A DNA stretch of 64,000 nucleotides, taken from positions 2,232,001-2,296,000 of the forward strand of contig NZ_CP033078.1 of assembly GCF_003716875.1 (NCBI RefSeq), in the 5' to 3' direction. Source of the DNA: Vibrio zhugei. GTDB lineage: Bacteria; Pseudomonadota; Gammaproteobacteria; Enterobacterales; Vibrionaceae. The stretch's first letter is position 1, and each line of letters opens with the position of its first letter. A program made the translations under genes and the position numbers. Of this stretch, positions 51,697 to 61,335 are shown piece after piece. The notes under the pieces are model-generated. The model ran no database searches. It saw only the letters and a list, made by a program, of their open reading frames with translations, and was not told the DNA's origin.

Positions 51697-52344
51697 CTAC
51701 CAGAAATCGATGATAGCTTGTCGTACTACACCGATGATGGTGCAGTTGCCGTTGATCGGTATTGCAGGGTATTGCGGGTTCAAAGGTTTTAGGTACTTCT
51801 GTTCACCATCAATGACCAACTGCTTAAAGGTTGCTTCTTTCGAATCATCCAAACGCGCAACAACCAATGAACCTGAAGAGTACGGTAACTCAGGATCAAC
51901 AACGATCACTGCCCCCTCAGGTATGGATTTTTTCCCGCTTGGATTTTCCATACTGTCGCCTTTTACGCGAAGTGCGAAACAACCCTCATGTGCTTTCCCA
52001 GTGACTTCACGCCACTCTTCAGCATCTTCATGGGCAAATCCCTCCGCTATTTCAGTCCAATCACCGGCCTGAACCCAGTTAATGAGAGGAATTCTTCCCT
52101 TAATGTCAGGCCCAACTTCTACATTACCGACCCCCAAGCCTATCTCGCCATCACCTGTGGCGAGCCAATGAGCATTCACGCGAAGCGCCTCCGCGATCTG
52201 CATGGTGTAACGAGACCTAGCCGATTTACCAGAGCAAATCTGGCTGATCGACTGTTGTTTGATACCAATGCGACGAGCCAACTCAGACTGAGTCACCCCA
52301 GTAAGCTGCAAGGCATGGTTTAGTCGTTCGGATAAAGTTTTCAT
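51697..52344 (-). CDS. setR: SetR-like CI repressor of an SXT/R391-type ICE
   Basis: A 215-residue lambda-CI/LexA-type repressor. An N-terminal HTH (TQSELARRIGIKQQSISQICSG, about 18-39) precedes an S24 autoprotease domain with the Ala93-Gly94 cleavage pair in VQAGDW, Ser131 in GDSMENP and Lys174 in EATFKQL. In SXT, SetR represses setCD and is inactivated by RecA during the SOS response; I recall G94E as the known uncleavable mutant, and the numbering agrees. It is transcribed toward prfC and divergent from a Cro-like gene, the SXT arrangement. Confidence 0.8.
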   Translation of the reverse strand: MKTLSERLNHALQLTGVTQSELARRIGIKQQSISQICSGKSARSRYTMQIAEALRVNAHWLATGDGEIGLGVGNVEVGPDIKGRIPLINWVQAGDWTEIAEGFAHEDAEEWREVTGKAHEGCFALRVKGDSMENPSGKKSIPEGAVIVVDPELPYSSGSLVVARLDDSKEATFKQLVIDGEQKYLKPLNPQYPAIPINGNCTIIGVVRQAIIDFW

Positions 52345-52352
52345 AAGCTCGC

Positions 52353-52448
52353 ATTCTACAAATAAAACTGTAGCCTTTCAACAATTTTAACTGTTGACTT
52401 ACCTACAGTTTAAACTGTAACATTCAATCTTGTAACAGTTATTATTGT
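52353..52448. promoter_or_regulatory. SetR/CroS switch region: four operators and two promoters
   Basis: Four related 14-bp dyads of the form ACARTTTAAACTGT lie at 52358-52371, 52381-52394, 52405-52418 (a perfect palindrome) and 52435-52448. The setR promoter (minus: TTGAAA 52376-52381, 17 bp, TAGAAT 52353-52358) contains the first and touches the second. The croS promoter (plus: TTGACT 52394-52399, 16 bp, TGTAAC 52416-52421) contains the third. This is a lambda-like bistable switch; SXT is known to have four SetR operators here. Confidence 0.8.
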
Positions 52449-52461
52449 AACAGGAGACGGT

Positions 52462-52713
52462 ATGGAAGTGTTCAACACGACACAAAAACATCTCCGCCGT
52501 GCCATTGACTTGGTCGGCGGGCAATCAGCATTAGCACGAGCCATCAACTCAAAACAGCAAAACGTCTGGTTTTGGTTGAATAAATCAGGGCGTGTTCCCG
52601 CTGAATTCGTTTTACCCATCGAACAAGCTACGCAAGGACAGGTAACCCGATCCCAGTTAAGACCGGACATCTATCCCGAATGCCCAAGCGAGCTGAAAGC
52701 CAGTAACCAGTAG
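52462..52713 (+). CDS. croS: Cro/YdaS-like regulator (CroS-like)
   Basis: An 83-residue helix-turn-helix protein. The segment GGQSALARAINSKQQNVWFWLNKSGRVPAE matches the YdaS/Cro group. In SXT/R391 elements CroS opposes SetR and is needed for induction of transfer. AGGAGAC lies 7 nt before the ATG. It is the first gene rightward from the operator region and would start an early transcript whose downstream genes (setCD in intact elements) are not found in this window. Confidence 0.72.
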   Translation: MEVFNTTQKHLRRAIDLVGGQSALARAINSKQQNVWFWLNKSGRVPAEFVLPIEQATQGQVTRSQLRPDIYPECPSELKASNQ

Positions 52714-52768
52714 GATTAAGGGCAAATAATGGTCAGCATTTTACGTAAACACAAAAGCGAGTTCCTCC

Positions 52769-53084
52769 ATGCGTGATTATGGCAAGGTCTATACCCGCTT
52801 TTGGCTAAAGCAAAATGTTTTGTCCTGGAGTGACTCAGCGAAGTTGCTAGGACTGTATTTGCTTACATGCCCGCATTGTAATTTGCTTGGCTGCTTTCGA
52901 CTGCCGATTGGTTACGTTGCTTCTGACTTGAACTGGGATGAGCAACAGGTTGCCAAGGCGTTAAATGAGTTAGAACAAGATCAGTTCCTGATTCGTTGCG
53001 AGGAATCTGGTTGGACTTTGATTCGAAGCTTTCTGAAGCACAACCCAATCGAAAACCCAAACCAAGGTAAGGCAGCCTTTCGGT
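52769..53084 (+). pseudogene. Phage replication-type protein, N-terminal fragment cut by IS66
   Basis: The first ~105 residues (MRDYGKVYTRFWLKQNVLSW..., AKLLGLYLLTCPHCNLLGCFRLP) resemble the N-terminal winged-helix part of phage replication/DnaT-like proteins, which often follow the cro gene in phages and ICEs. The frame is native up to NPNQGKA; at 53085 the IS begins and adds a few foreign residues before a stop at 53110. The remainder of the gene is not found beyond the IS, so it is truncated and probably non-functional. Family call is moderate. Confidence 0.6.
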
Positions 53085-54647
53085 GTAACCGTTCACCAGC
53101 CCCCCATTGACATATCAAATGTGATCAACAGCACTGGATCCACATTTTACTGTTGAGTGATCATTTCTAAGCGTCATCCTGTTTGCATGAAAATGAAAAA
53201 ATCCAAATTCACAGAAGCGCCACCTGTGGCTTCTGATATCAAAGAAGCTAACGCACTCATTCAAGAGCTGTGGGAACAACTGCGTTTTTATGAAGATAAA
53301 CTCAAGACCAATTGCTCCAACTCTTCAAAACCTCCTTCAACCGATGGGCCAAAAGAGCGAGCTGAAAGAAAAAAGCTCAAAGCTCTGGTGGTCGCCATTC
53401 GCGCGGAGCTAAACCGGGTCACTCAGGGCATCAACGACAACTCTCAGAACTAAAAGACAGTGATGTCGTGGTTGATTGCTTTCCTGACTCAACTTGTCCA
53501 TGTTGCGGTAACACTGACGTCACGGTTCATGACACGCCTTTTTATCGTCACCAGGTCCATGAAATTCCTAAACCAACGATAGATATTACTGAGTACCGAC
53601 TGTATTCAGGACAATGCCAGCACTGCAATGAACTGCTCAGAGCAAAGAAACCTGACCATGTTTCTCAAGGGATCATGGGGCCGAATCTTCTCAGCTATAT
53701 TGCGGTATTAGCCGGTCAGTACCATTTAAGTATCCGTAAAACCCGCTCACTTCTGAAAGAGCAATTTGGAACCACATTCTCTATTGGAGCCATTAGCGAA
53801 GCGCAAACGAAAGTCGCTTCGATGTTAACGCCACTCCACCAAGCCATTCGAGATAGTATCCAAACCGCACCACTGGTACATGTTGATGAAACCTCTCATC
53901 CTCGTAATGACGAAGAAGGGCTTCGATGGTGCTGGCTTGTGGCCAGTGAAAACCTTGTTTATGAGAAAATCTTATTCTCTCGTTCCATGCATTCTGCGAA
54001 AACGGTGCTTGGTGAACATTACTCAGGCTTCGTTGTGAGTGACCAATGCCCAAGCTACAACTGGATAAACCCAGAAAAACATCAACTCTGCTGGTCGCAT
54101 GTCACACGTAACCTTCAACAAATAGCGGACTATAGTGGCGGAGGATATACCGCTTACGTCGGCCGTCGTTTAACTCTGATTGCCAATATGATTTTCCGTA
54201 TTCGTCATCGTCTTGAAAGAAAGGAAATCACGCACGGTCAATATCTTCGGCGAATGCAACGACTGCAAAAATCCCTCGATGACTGGCTTGAAAAAGGCAG
54301 TACACTGATAGTCCAAAGATATAAAGGACGATGCGAAAAATTGCAGCAGCATAGGCAAAGCTTATGGTTGTTCCTGAACGATACCTCAATACCGCTGACA
54401 AATAATGAAGCGGAGAGGCGCATACGTGGTTGCGTCATTCAGAGAAAAATCAGCTATGGAACGACATCCGATGCGGGTGATAAATTTAGAGGTCGCATCC
54501 ACTCGCTTGTTGAGACGTGTAAAAAACGCGGACTATCAACGTATGCAGTACTCTCTGAGATAGTACAAGCGGTCACCGCACGCCAACCCTATCCCAACGT
54601 GTTCAACCTATAGCGAGCAAATCAAGTACCTACTGGTGAACGGTTAC
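53085..54647 (+). mobile_element. IS66-family insertion sequence (single-ORF type)
   Basis: A 1563-bp element bounded by perfect 15-bp inverted repeats (GTAACCGTTCACCAG at 53085-53099 and its complement at 54633-54647), with the GTAA ends typical of IS66. It encodes only the large TnpC-like transposase, without tnpA/tnpB, as in the ISBst12 subgroup. The 8 bp on each side differ (CTTTCGGT versus CAATTATT), so no target duplication remains. Different gene fragments flank it, pointing to an adjacent deletion or recombination between two copies. Confidence 0.9.
53187..54613 (+). CDS. IS66-family transposase, in two frames joined by a -1 slippery site
   Basis: The N-terminal part (53187-53375; KSKFTEAPPVASDIKEAN..., NSSKPPSTDGPKERAERKK) and the C-terminal part (from 53375; AQSSGGR, GAKPGHSGH, VVVDCFPDSTCPCCG zinc finger, DDE core with VHVDETSHP, VVSDQCPSY and NNEAERRIRG) together make a full ~475-residue transposase. 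The frames meet at A_AAA_AAG (53369-53375) in exactly the right phase for -1 frameshifting. In the zero frame translation stops at 53453. Either a programmed frameshift or a one-base loss in the A run would produce this; the phase fit favours the first but does not prove it. Confidence 0.8.
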
Positions 54648-55051
54648 CAATTATTGATAGACTTCTCGAAAGACACACCATACTGCTTCCTGAATCGTTT
54701 TACAAAAACTTTGATGCTAAAAACACCTTGGTTTCGGATGATGCACTAGAGCATTTTATGCGATGGACATCTCAGCGAGAGGTTGCTAACACAATGGTGT
54801 TTATCTGGAAACAGGCAATTAACTCCCCAGAAATTGCGCAAAGACTGGCTAAATACTACAGAACGATAATATTTAAGCAAATTGATGATGCTGGTGTAGC
54901 TCAAACTCAAACAGACAAAATCAATCACATTATCTTGCTGTCATCGATGGTCGTTGGGCTCATACCACTGATGGGGTTAGGTCATACAACATTTGACATC
55001 AATGAACTCGTAGCAAATGCCAAGTTGATAAATCAGAAGCTCAATCGGTAA
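54648..55051 (+). pseudogene. C-terminal fragment of a TetR-like regulator
   Basis: An open frame runs from the IS edge to 55051 (LPIIDRLLERHTILLPESFY..., MVVGLIPLMGLGHTTFDINE). It looks like the C-terminal ligand-binding half of a TetR-family regulator, with no HTH. The N-terminal half is not present to the left of the IS, so it was lost with the deletion. The first ATG inside is at about 54758; internal translation is possible but not supported by a ribosome site. Assignment to TetR is tentative. Confidence 0.45.
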
Positions 55052-55219
55052 TGTAAACTTTTAAATACACCCCACCAAGCACAGTAAATAAGGATAGCGC
55101 AATCAGTTTGCACAAATTCGGTGCACATAAATATTTACTAATAGATCTAGGTTAATCCACCTACATGATGTAAAATGCGCATTCTTTTTAGTAAGCTAAT
55201 ATGCACGCAGATGCTATCT

Positions 55220-56770
55220 ATGCGTAAAAACCTCCCTGTTACATCTAACGAAAAAACTTTCCCATCGTCTGTGAAGCTGATTTCAGTTACGGATAAAAAC
55301 GGCAATATTGTTGATTGTAATGACGCTTTCGTTGAGGTCAGCGGATTTTCCAGATCGGAGTTAATTGGCCAGCCACATAATATTGTTCGACACCCCGATA
55401 TGCCAGCGATGGCTTTCAAAGTGATGTGGTCACATCTAAAAGAGGGTAAAGCATGGATGGGGTTGGTTAAGAACCGTTGTAAGAATGGTGACTTTTACTG
55501 GGTAGACGCTTATGTAACACCCGTGACAGCTAATGGACAAGTTATTGGGTACGAATCTGTTCGTTCAAGCCCAAGAGCAGAAGATGTACAAAGAGCAGAC
55601 AGATTATACCGCCGCTTGAGTGCGGGAAGTAATTTACCTAAACCGTTACCTATATCGCTGCCTAACATTTTTTTAATGGTGTCTGTCGCTATCGCGCTTG
55701 CGACATTCTTTTTTGGTTACAAAGAGTTATCAGGGAGTTTGTTGTTAGCCGTCATTGCGATCTATGCAATTTGGGTCAATGTGAAAGACCACGCCAGAGC
55801 GTCTGACTTAAAGAAATTACTAAGCCGTTCTTTCTCGCATGAACTCGCAGTTCTCACCTACACCAATAAGTCCGGATTTACTGGCGCATTAGAAGTCTCT
55901 GTATTGAGCCAGCAAGCTCATCTGACAACTATTATCAACCGCATTGATGATGCCGCGAAAAGAGTAGCGCGCGAAACACTTTCCTCATTTGACTTGGTTA
56001 AACAATCTAAGCAGGTTATTGATCACCAGCAATCTGAAACGATTCAGGTTGCTACAGCGATGAATGAGATGACGACAACTATTTCAGAGGTATCGCATCA
56101 TGTTTCCAATACCGCTTCACAAGCTGATAAAGCATTTAATCTGGCCGAAACCGGTGGAGGACTCTCCAAAACAACAAGCGCCTCTATTGAAAAACTTAGA
56201 GCAACTGTCCAGACCATTTCGAAATCCGTTGTTGATGTAGAGCTACAAACGACGAAAATTGCCCAAGCAGCTCAAATAATTGAACAGATTGCTGAACAGA
56301 CCAACTTACTTGCGCTAAATGCTGCTATCGAGGCAGCGCGTGCCGGCGAGCAAGGTCGAGGTTTTGCCGTGGTTGCTGAAGAGGTGCGTAATCTTGCAAA
56401 ACGTACCCAAGATTCTACGAAAGAAATATACGAGATTGTCAGAGCTCTCTCACTAAAATCCAGCGAGGCCGTTAAAGTAGCTGAATCAGGTGCTTCTGAC
56501 GCTGACGAGGGGCTGTCAAAAGTCATTGAGAGTGGAGATATGCTGCAAGGAATCGTTGCCTCAGTCGGGCATATATCCGATATGACGACACAGATGGCAG
56601 CAGCTGTAGAGGAGCAAGCTCATGTGGCTGAAGATATCAATCGCCAGGTTGTAAGTATTTCAACATTGGCCGATGAAAGCGCCAATTCTGCTGATAAAAC
56701 AGCAAGCTCTCTAGAGCACCTTAAGAAAATATCTGAAGAGCTACACGAGCTGGTGGTGCGTTTTAAATGA
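55220..56770 (+). CDS. aer: Aer-like aerotaxis receptor (PAS-TM-MCP)
   Basis: A 516-residue redox/energy-taxis receptor. An N-terminal PAS domain (about 20-120; [17 protein letters not shown] and KNGDFYWV are the Aer FAD-PAS motifs) precedes two membrane helices (about 145-185) and an MCP signalling domain with hairpin tip [27 protein letters not shown]. The start MRKNLPVTS (55220) matches vibrio Aer proteins; an ATG at 55175 is in frame. First gene of a four-gene operon; its stop overlaps the cheV ATG by 4 bp. No clear promoter was found. Confidence 0.88.
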   Translation: MRKNLPVTSNEKTFPSSVKLISVTDKNGNIVDCNDAFVEVSGFSRSELIGQPHNIVRHPDMPAMAFKVMWSHLKEGKAWMGLVKNRCKNGDFYWVDAYVTPVTANGQVIGYESVRSSPRAEDVQRADRLYRRLSAGSNLPKPLPISLPNIFLMVSVAIALATFFFGYKELSGSLLLAVIAIYAIWVNVKDHARASDLKKLLSRSFSHELAVLTYTNKSGFTGALEVSVLSQQAHLTTIINRIDDAAKRVARETLSSFDLVKQSKQVIDHQQSETIQVATAMNEMTTTISEVSHHVSNTASQADKAFNLAETGGGLSKTTSASIEKLRATVQTISKSVVDVELQTTKIAQAAQIIEQIAEQTNLLALNAAIEAARAGEQGRGFAVVAEEVRNLAKRTQDSTKEIYEIVRALSLKSSEAVKVAESGASDADEGLSKVIESGDMLQGIVASVGHISDMTTQMAAAVEEQAHVAEDINRQVVSISTLADESANSADKTASSLEHLKKISEELHELVVRFK

Positions 56771-57693
56771 ATATGTTAATGAAGTCTATTGACCAAAGGA
56801 CAAATCTGGCAGGTCAAAATCGCTTTGAAATACTCCTCTTTAGCCTTAATGGTCATCAGCGTTTTGGCATCAACGTCTTTAAGGTTCGGGAAGTAATTCG
56901 TGTACCTGAGCTCATTGAAATGCCAGGAGCCCACCCTTTTATAAAGGGCATTGCGCAGCTTCGTGGCAATCCAGTTATCGTTATCGACCTGAGTGAAGCT
57001 ACGACAGGTAAGCCGATACGTTATCCCGAACAGGCTTTTGTGATTGTGACGGAATACAACCGCCATATCCAAGGCTTTCTGGTTTCGGCAGTTGATCGCA
57101 TCGTTAATCTGAACTGGAGTCAAATTCAACCTCCACCTCAAGGAGCAGGGCAAAGTCATTACCTAACCGCAGTGACAGAGATTGAAGGCAAGCTCATTCA
57201 AGTCATAGATGTTGAAAAAGTGTTCTCGGAGATCATGCCCAACGACTATGAAATTGAAGCTGAAACGGCGCAACAGCTTAAAGGGTTCAACACCTCTGAG
57301 ATTGAAGTATTGGTTGTGGATGATTCAGCAGTGGCCAGAAATCAGATTAAACGCGTGTTAGACAGTGTAAATATCCCGTCTAAACTGGTTAATGATGGCC
57401 AATCTGCACTTCAATATTTACAAGACTTTGCGGCAAAACATAAAGCAGTAATTGCAGAGAGAATACCTTTGGTCATTTCTGATATTGAGATGCCAATAAT
57501 GGATGGCTACACACTGACATCCGCGATTAAATCTGAACCACTTTTAAAAGATATTCACGTCGTTTTGCACTCATCACTAAGCGGTGTGTTCAACGAGTCA
57601 ATGGTTAAGAAAGTCGGCGCAGACCAATTTATCGCTAAGTTTCATCCCGATGAATTATTACAAGCAATCAATCACTGGTTGTTAACGAAGTAA
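56767..57693 (+). CDS. cheV: Chemotaxis coupling protein CheV
   Basis: A 308-residue adaptor linking receptors to CheA. It has an N-terminal CheW-like domain (about 20-160; [14 protein letters not shown]) and a C-terminal receiver (about 178-305) with VVDDSAVAR, phospho-acceptor Asp in [13 protein letters not shown] and the late Lys in [10 protein letters not shown]. It overlaps the aer stop by 4 bp (translational coupling) and precedes the globin-EAL gene by 13 bp. Its receiver may tune the Aer and BdlA-like receptors encoded beside it (inference). Confidence 0.93.
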   Translation: MNMLMKSIDQRTNLAGQNRFEILLFSLNGHQRFGINVFKVREVIRVPELIEMPGAHPFIKGIAQLRGNPVIVIDLSEATTGKPIRYPEQAFVIVTEYNRHIQGFLVSAVDRIVNLNWSQIQPPPQGAGQSHYLTAVTEIEGKLIQVIDVEKVFSEIMPNDYEIEAETAQQLKGFNTSEIEVLVVDDSAVARNQIKRVLDSVNIPSKLVNDGQSALQYLQDFAAKHKAVIAERIPLVISDIEMPIMDGYTLTSAIKSEPLLKDIHVVLHSSLSGVFNESMVKKVGADQFIAKFHPDELLQAINHWLLTK

Positions 57694-57706
57694 AGACAGG
57701 TGCGCT

Positions 57707-60700
57707 ATGAGAGTGGAAGAAGTACTAAAGCGATTAAACATCAACCCCGTCTCTTTTGATGAGCGTAAAGCTCTTATTAATCTTTCAACTACCGAAATTA
57801 AATTGCTCGAAGCCATTCATAAACCACTTTATGCCTATGAGAATGAGCTTATTCATGCTTTTTATCAGCATCTTTTAAAGTTTGACCATGCATCGAAGAT
57901 GCTGCATGACGTTAACCTGATGAGCAAACTTCAAGAAACACAAAAACTGTACTTTAGGAAATTAACTGCCGGCGATTATGGATTCGACTACGCCCAAGAT
58001 CGTATTAGAGTGGGCATTGCGCACCAAAGGGTTGGTTTGACGCCGCAATGGTATATTGGCGCTTACGGTGTTTACTTAGATCTCGTTTGTAAATTCGTCA
58101 GTGTGATATTGAATAGCGATAAGGAGCGTATCGAGCCAACGTTAACTGCGCTCTACAAAGTCGCGCTGCTGGATATCACCCTAGCCTTTGACGCCTACAT
58201 GTACGCTAGCCACCAGACACTTGAGCAGTCAAGGCAGCAGATTTCTGACAAATACGATTTTCAAATTCGTACCAGCAATGCCATCGCTAAGATTCAGCGC
58301 GCTTTTATACTTAATGAGTCGTATGGCAGTGCACTTAGCCTTTTACTTAATGAGCTCATCGCTCTGACAGATAGTCAGTTCGGTTTGATTGGTGAGGTGC
58401 TGGAAGACTCGCAACTACGACCATATCTGAAAGTCCGCGTCTTGACAAATATCAGCTGGGACCATCAAACCCGTGAGCTATATGAAAGAAGTAAGGCGGA
58501 TGGCTTAGAGTTCCATAATCATCACAATTTACTGGGTGAAGTATTAACAACCGGCCAAGCTGTTATCTCAAACAATCCTCAGGATGATTCTCGTGCTGGT
58601 GGCACACCACATGGTCATCCCAAGCTCTCCTCCTTCCTTGGATTGCCTATTAAACATAATGGTAAGTTGATTGGAATGGTCGGTCTGGCTAACGCAGCCA
58701 ACGGCTATGAACAATCTGACGTTGAGAAACTGAACCCCATCCTAGAAACCTTGGGATCGCTATCTGAAGCAAGAGAGATTAAAAATAAACTTGCTCTGAC
58801 ACTGGAAGAGAACGCCCGCCTTGCATTAGTTGCTACACAGACTGTGAACGGGGTAATGATCTTAGATTGTGATTACAACATCACTTGGTGTAATGCCGGC
58901 TTCGAACGAATCTCTGGTTATTCTTTGGAGGAGCTAGCGGGTCAATCGCCGTGGGCAACATTAACCGGGCCGCAGACTAACAGCTTTGACCTTTTGAAGT
59001 TACAAAAAGCAGTCGCAAAGAAAAAGTCCATTGAAATTGAATTACTTAAATATCGAAAGAGTGGAGAGACCTTTTGGAGTCGCATCAGTTGCAACCCTAC
59101 GTTTAATGAACTTGGAGAGCACTCGGGATATATTTCGGTTGAACTGGATATAACTCAAGAGCGCTTGAGGAAGGACGAACTGACCAGCTTTAAAAGCGTT
59201 GTGGATCAAATCGCTGATGCCGTCCTATTTTTTGATGCCGAAACGTTGGACATTTTATATGCCAACCTTGCTGCACAGCGTCAACTTGGGCGGAGTTGGG
59301 CGATGCTACAAATTATGAAGCCCTACGAATTTAAGCCGAGCTACGATGCACAATCGTTCGATCGGCTTTTGAAGCCACTCAAAATGGGTGAGGTGGAGCT
59401 GCTGCATTTTGTTACCCAACATCACAAAGGGGATGGCAACATCTATCCTGCAGAAATTAGTATGCAGATTGTACAAACCGCGTTTAACCAAAAAGTCGTC
59501 GTCAATATAATTCGTGACATCTCAGCGCAGCTTGATTATGAAAGACTCAAAAGTGAAAACGAAAAGCGCTTGGTGAATTTGCTGCATAAATCAGAGGATG
59601 CGATGGGCATAATCAGCCCAGATTTTGTGATTACTGATTGTAATGATGCAGCCGCAAAACTTTTTGGCTTGTCTGACCGCAAAGCGCTGATTGGTTTGTC
59701 GCCTATTCAATTTTCACCACTGAACCAAGGTAAAAACAACAGCAAAGAGCTCGCCAAAGTTCTTTTAAATAAAGCCTCAACAGAGGGTTACCAGCGTTTT
59801 GAATGGCTTCATATCACGAAAAAAGGTCAGCATATACCGATAGAGGTAACGCTCACTCCAGTCATCTACCTTGGACAAAACGCTATCCAGGTAATTTGGC
59901 GCGATTTAAGTGACATTAAAGCCAAAGAGCACCGCATCAAGCAATTGGCATTTTTTGATGAGCTAACAGGACTGGCTAATAAAAATTTATTCTCTGACCG
60001 AGTTAAATACCTTCTTAAAATTGCAGAGAGATATCAATATACCATCGCGATTGTATATATCGACCTGGTTAATCTTGAAGATATTAACGAAACAATGGGA
60101 TACGAAGCGGGTGATGCAGTCATCCAAGCGGTCGGCCCCAGATTAGCAAAAAACATCCGCGGTGCAGATACTTTAGTGCGTTGTATCTTTGATAACGAGG
60201 ACTGCCAGACTTTACCTATCGTCAATGACATAGATCGAGAGTTTGACTCCTTAGCCCGTTTAAATTCTGATGTTTTTGCGCTTGCAGCCGTTTTATCTAA
60301 TCCTGATGCGGCATCAATAATGGTCAACAGGTTACAACAAGCTCTCGCTGAGCCGCTCGAAACCCTAGAGGGTGAAGTCAGTATCAATGCAAGAGCTGGA
60401 ATTGCTTTATATCCTCAGGATGCGGATACCTTTGATGCAATAACACGAGGTGCCAATATAGCACTTAATATGGCCAAAGAGTCCGGTTTACCCAGTTGCT
60501 ATTTTAATATTGAAGTGGGTGAAAGGATTCAGAAAAAATCAATTATCTCAAAGCAACTTGAGAGAACCTTACTCTCCTATCCTGATAATCTGCGAATCGT
60601 CATTCAACCTCAAGTTTGTTTAAAAACACATAAGTTAGTCGGTGCTGAGGTTCTGGTGCGCTGGAGAGACGAAGAGCTTGGCGAAGTTTCGCCAGGATCT

Positions 60701-61333
60701 TTTATTCCAATTGCTGAAGAGCGAGGGTTAATCAATAAGTTGACGCATCTCGTATTAGAACGTGTTATTGAACTGAAACGCAGTTGGCAGAAAAAAGAAG
60801 TGTTCTCGCAAGAAAATTTGCGCTTCAAACTTGCGGTTAATATTTCAGCGAAAAGCTTTGATGATGAGTCTGTAATTAATGGTTTTTTATTTTTGATAGA
60901 GCAAGCGGGGTTAGAGCCAAATGATTTTGAGCTTGAGCTTACCGAAACTGGGATTATGCGTGATCCCGATAAAGCAATATCAACTTTAAATATGATACGA
61001 AGTAAAGGTTTTGCGATTGCCATTGATGACTTTGGTATGGGGCATTCTTCATTAAGTTATCTAAAAAACATCAATGCGGATGTGCTGAAAATTGATATGC
61101 ACTTTATCAAGTCAATACTTGATGATGAAAAAAACCTCGCCATTGTTAAAACCATTATTTCAACAGCAAAGATTTTTGGCTTGAAAACTCTTGCTGAGGG
61201 AATTGAAACTCAAGAAATTGCGACGCTACTGGCTGACTTGGGTTGTGATTGGGGGCAGGGTTACTACTTTGATAAACCTCTCTCTGTTGAGCAGTTTGAA
61301 AAATTACTTTTGAGCTATAAAAGAGAATACTGA
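57707..61333 (+). CDS. Globin-coupled multi-PAS GGDEF-EAL protein, likely O2-sensing c-di-GMP phosphodiesterase
   Basis: A 1208-residue soluble sensor. Domains in order: protoglobin (about 1-175) with proximal His106 in [21 protein letters not shown] (about 195-350), three PAS (about 370-490, 495-610, 615-735), GGDEF (about 745-920) and EAL (about 945-1200). The GGDEF motif is NSDVF (853-857), so cyclase activity is unlikely. The EAL is EVL (981-983), with Asn in NIS, Glu in LTE, IDDFG (Asp1107/1108), LKID, AEGIE and GQGYY all kept, so hydrolysis of c-di-GMP is likely. AGGTG precedes the ATG. The next gene starts 2 bp after its stop. Confidence 0.88.
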   Translation: MRVEEVLKRLNINPVSFDERKALINLSTTEIKLLEAIHKPLYAYENELIHAFYQHLLKFDHASKMLHDVNLMSKLQETQKLYFRKLTAGDYGFDYAQDRIRVGIAHQRVGLTPQWYIGAYGVYLDLVCKFVSVILNSDKERIEPTLTALYKVALLDITLAFDAYMYASHQTLEQSRQQISDKYDFQIRTSNAIAKIQRAFILNESYGSALSLLLNELIALTDSQFGLIGEVLEDSQLRPYLKVRVLTNISWDHQTRELYERSKADGLEFHNHHNLLGEVLTTGQAVISNNPQDDSRAGGTPHGHPKLSSFLGLPIKHNGKLIGMVGLANAANGYEQSDVEKLNPILETLGSLSEAREIKNKLALTLEENARLALVATQTVNGVMILDCDYNITWCNAGFERISGYSLEELAGQSPWATLTGPQTNSFDLLKLQKAVAKKKSIEIELLKYRKSGETFWSRISCNPTFNELGEHSGYISVELDITQERLRKDELTSFKSVVDQIADAVLFFDAETLDILYANLAAQRQLGRSWAMLQIMKPYEFKPSYDAQSFDRLLKPLKMGEVELLHFVTQHHKGDGNIYPAEISMQIVQTAFNQKVVVNIIRDISAQLDYERLKSENEKRLVNLLHKSEDAMGIISPDFVITDCNDAAAKLFGLSDRKALIGLSPIQFSPLNQGKNNSKELAKVLLNKASTEGYQRFEWLHITKKGQHIPIEVTLTPVIYLGQNAIQVIWRDLSDIKAKEHRIKQLAFFDELTGLANKNLFSDRVKYLLKIAERYQYTIAIVYIDLVNLEDINETMGYEAGDAVIQAVGPRLAKNIRGADTLVRCIFDNEDCQTLPIVNDIDREFDSLARLNSDVFALAAVLSNPDAASIMVNRLQQALAEPLETLEGEVSINARAGIALYPQDADTFDAITRGANIALNMAKESGLPSCYFNIEVGERIQKKSIISKQLERTLLSYPDNLRIVIQPQVCLKTHKLVGAEVLVRWRDEELGEVSPGSFIPIAEERGLINKLTHLVLERVIELKRSWQKKEVFSQENLRFKLAVNISAKSFDDESVINGFLFLIEQAGLEPNDFELELTETGIMRDPDKAISTLNMIRSKGFAIAIDDFGMGHSSLSYLKNINADVLKIDMHFIKSILDDEKNLAIVKTIISTAKIFGLKTLAEGIETQEIATLLADLGCDWGQGYYFDKPLSVEQFEKLLLSYKREY

Positions 61334-61335
61334 TT

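Noticed and set aside
54648..54757. Reading the fragment right of the IS as the continuation of the phage-type gene on the left
   Set aside because: No sequence character links the two parts: the left is a replication-type winged-helix protein and the right a TetR-like C-terminus, and there is no target duplication.
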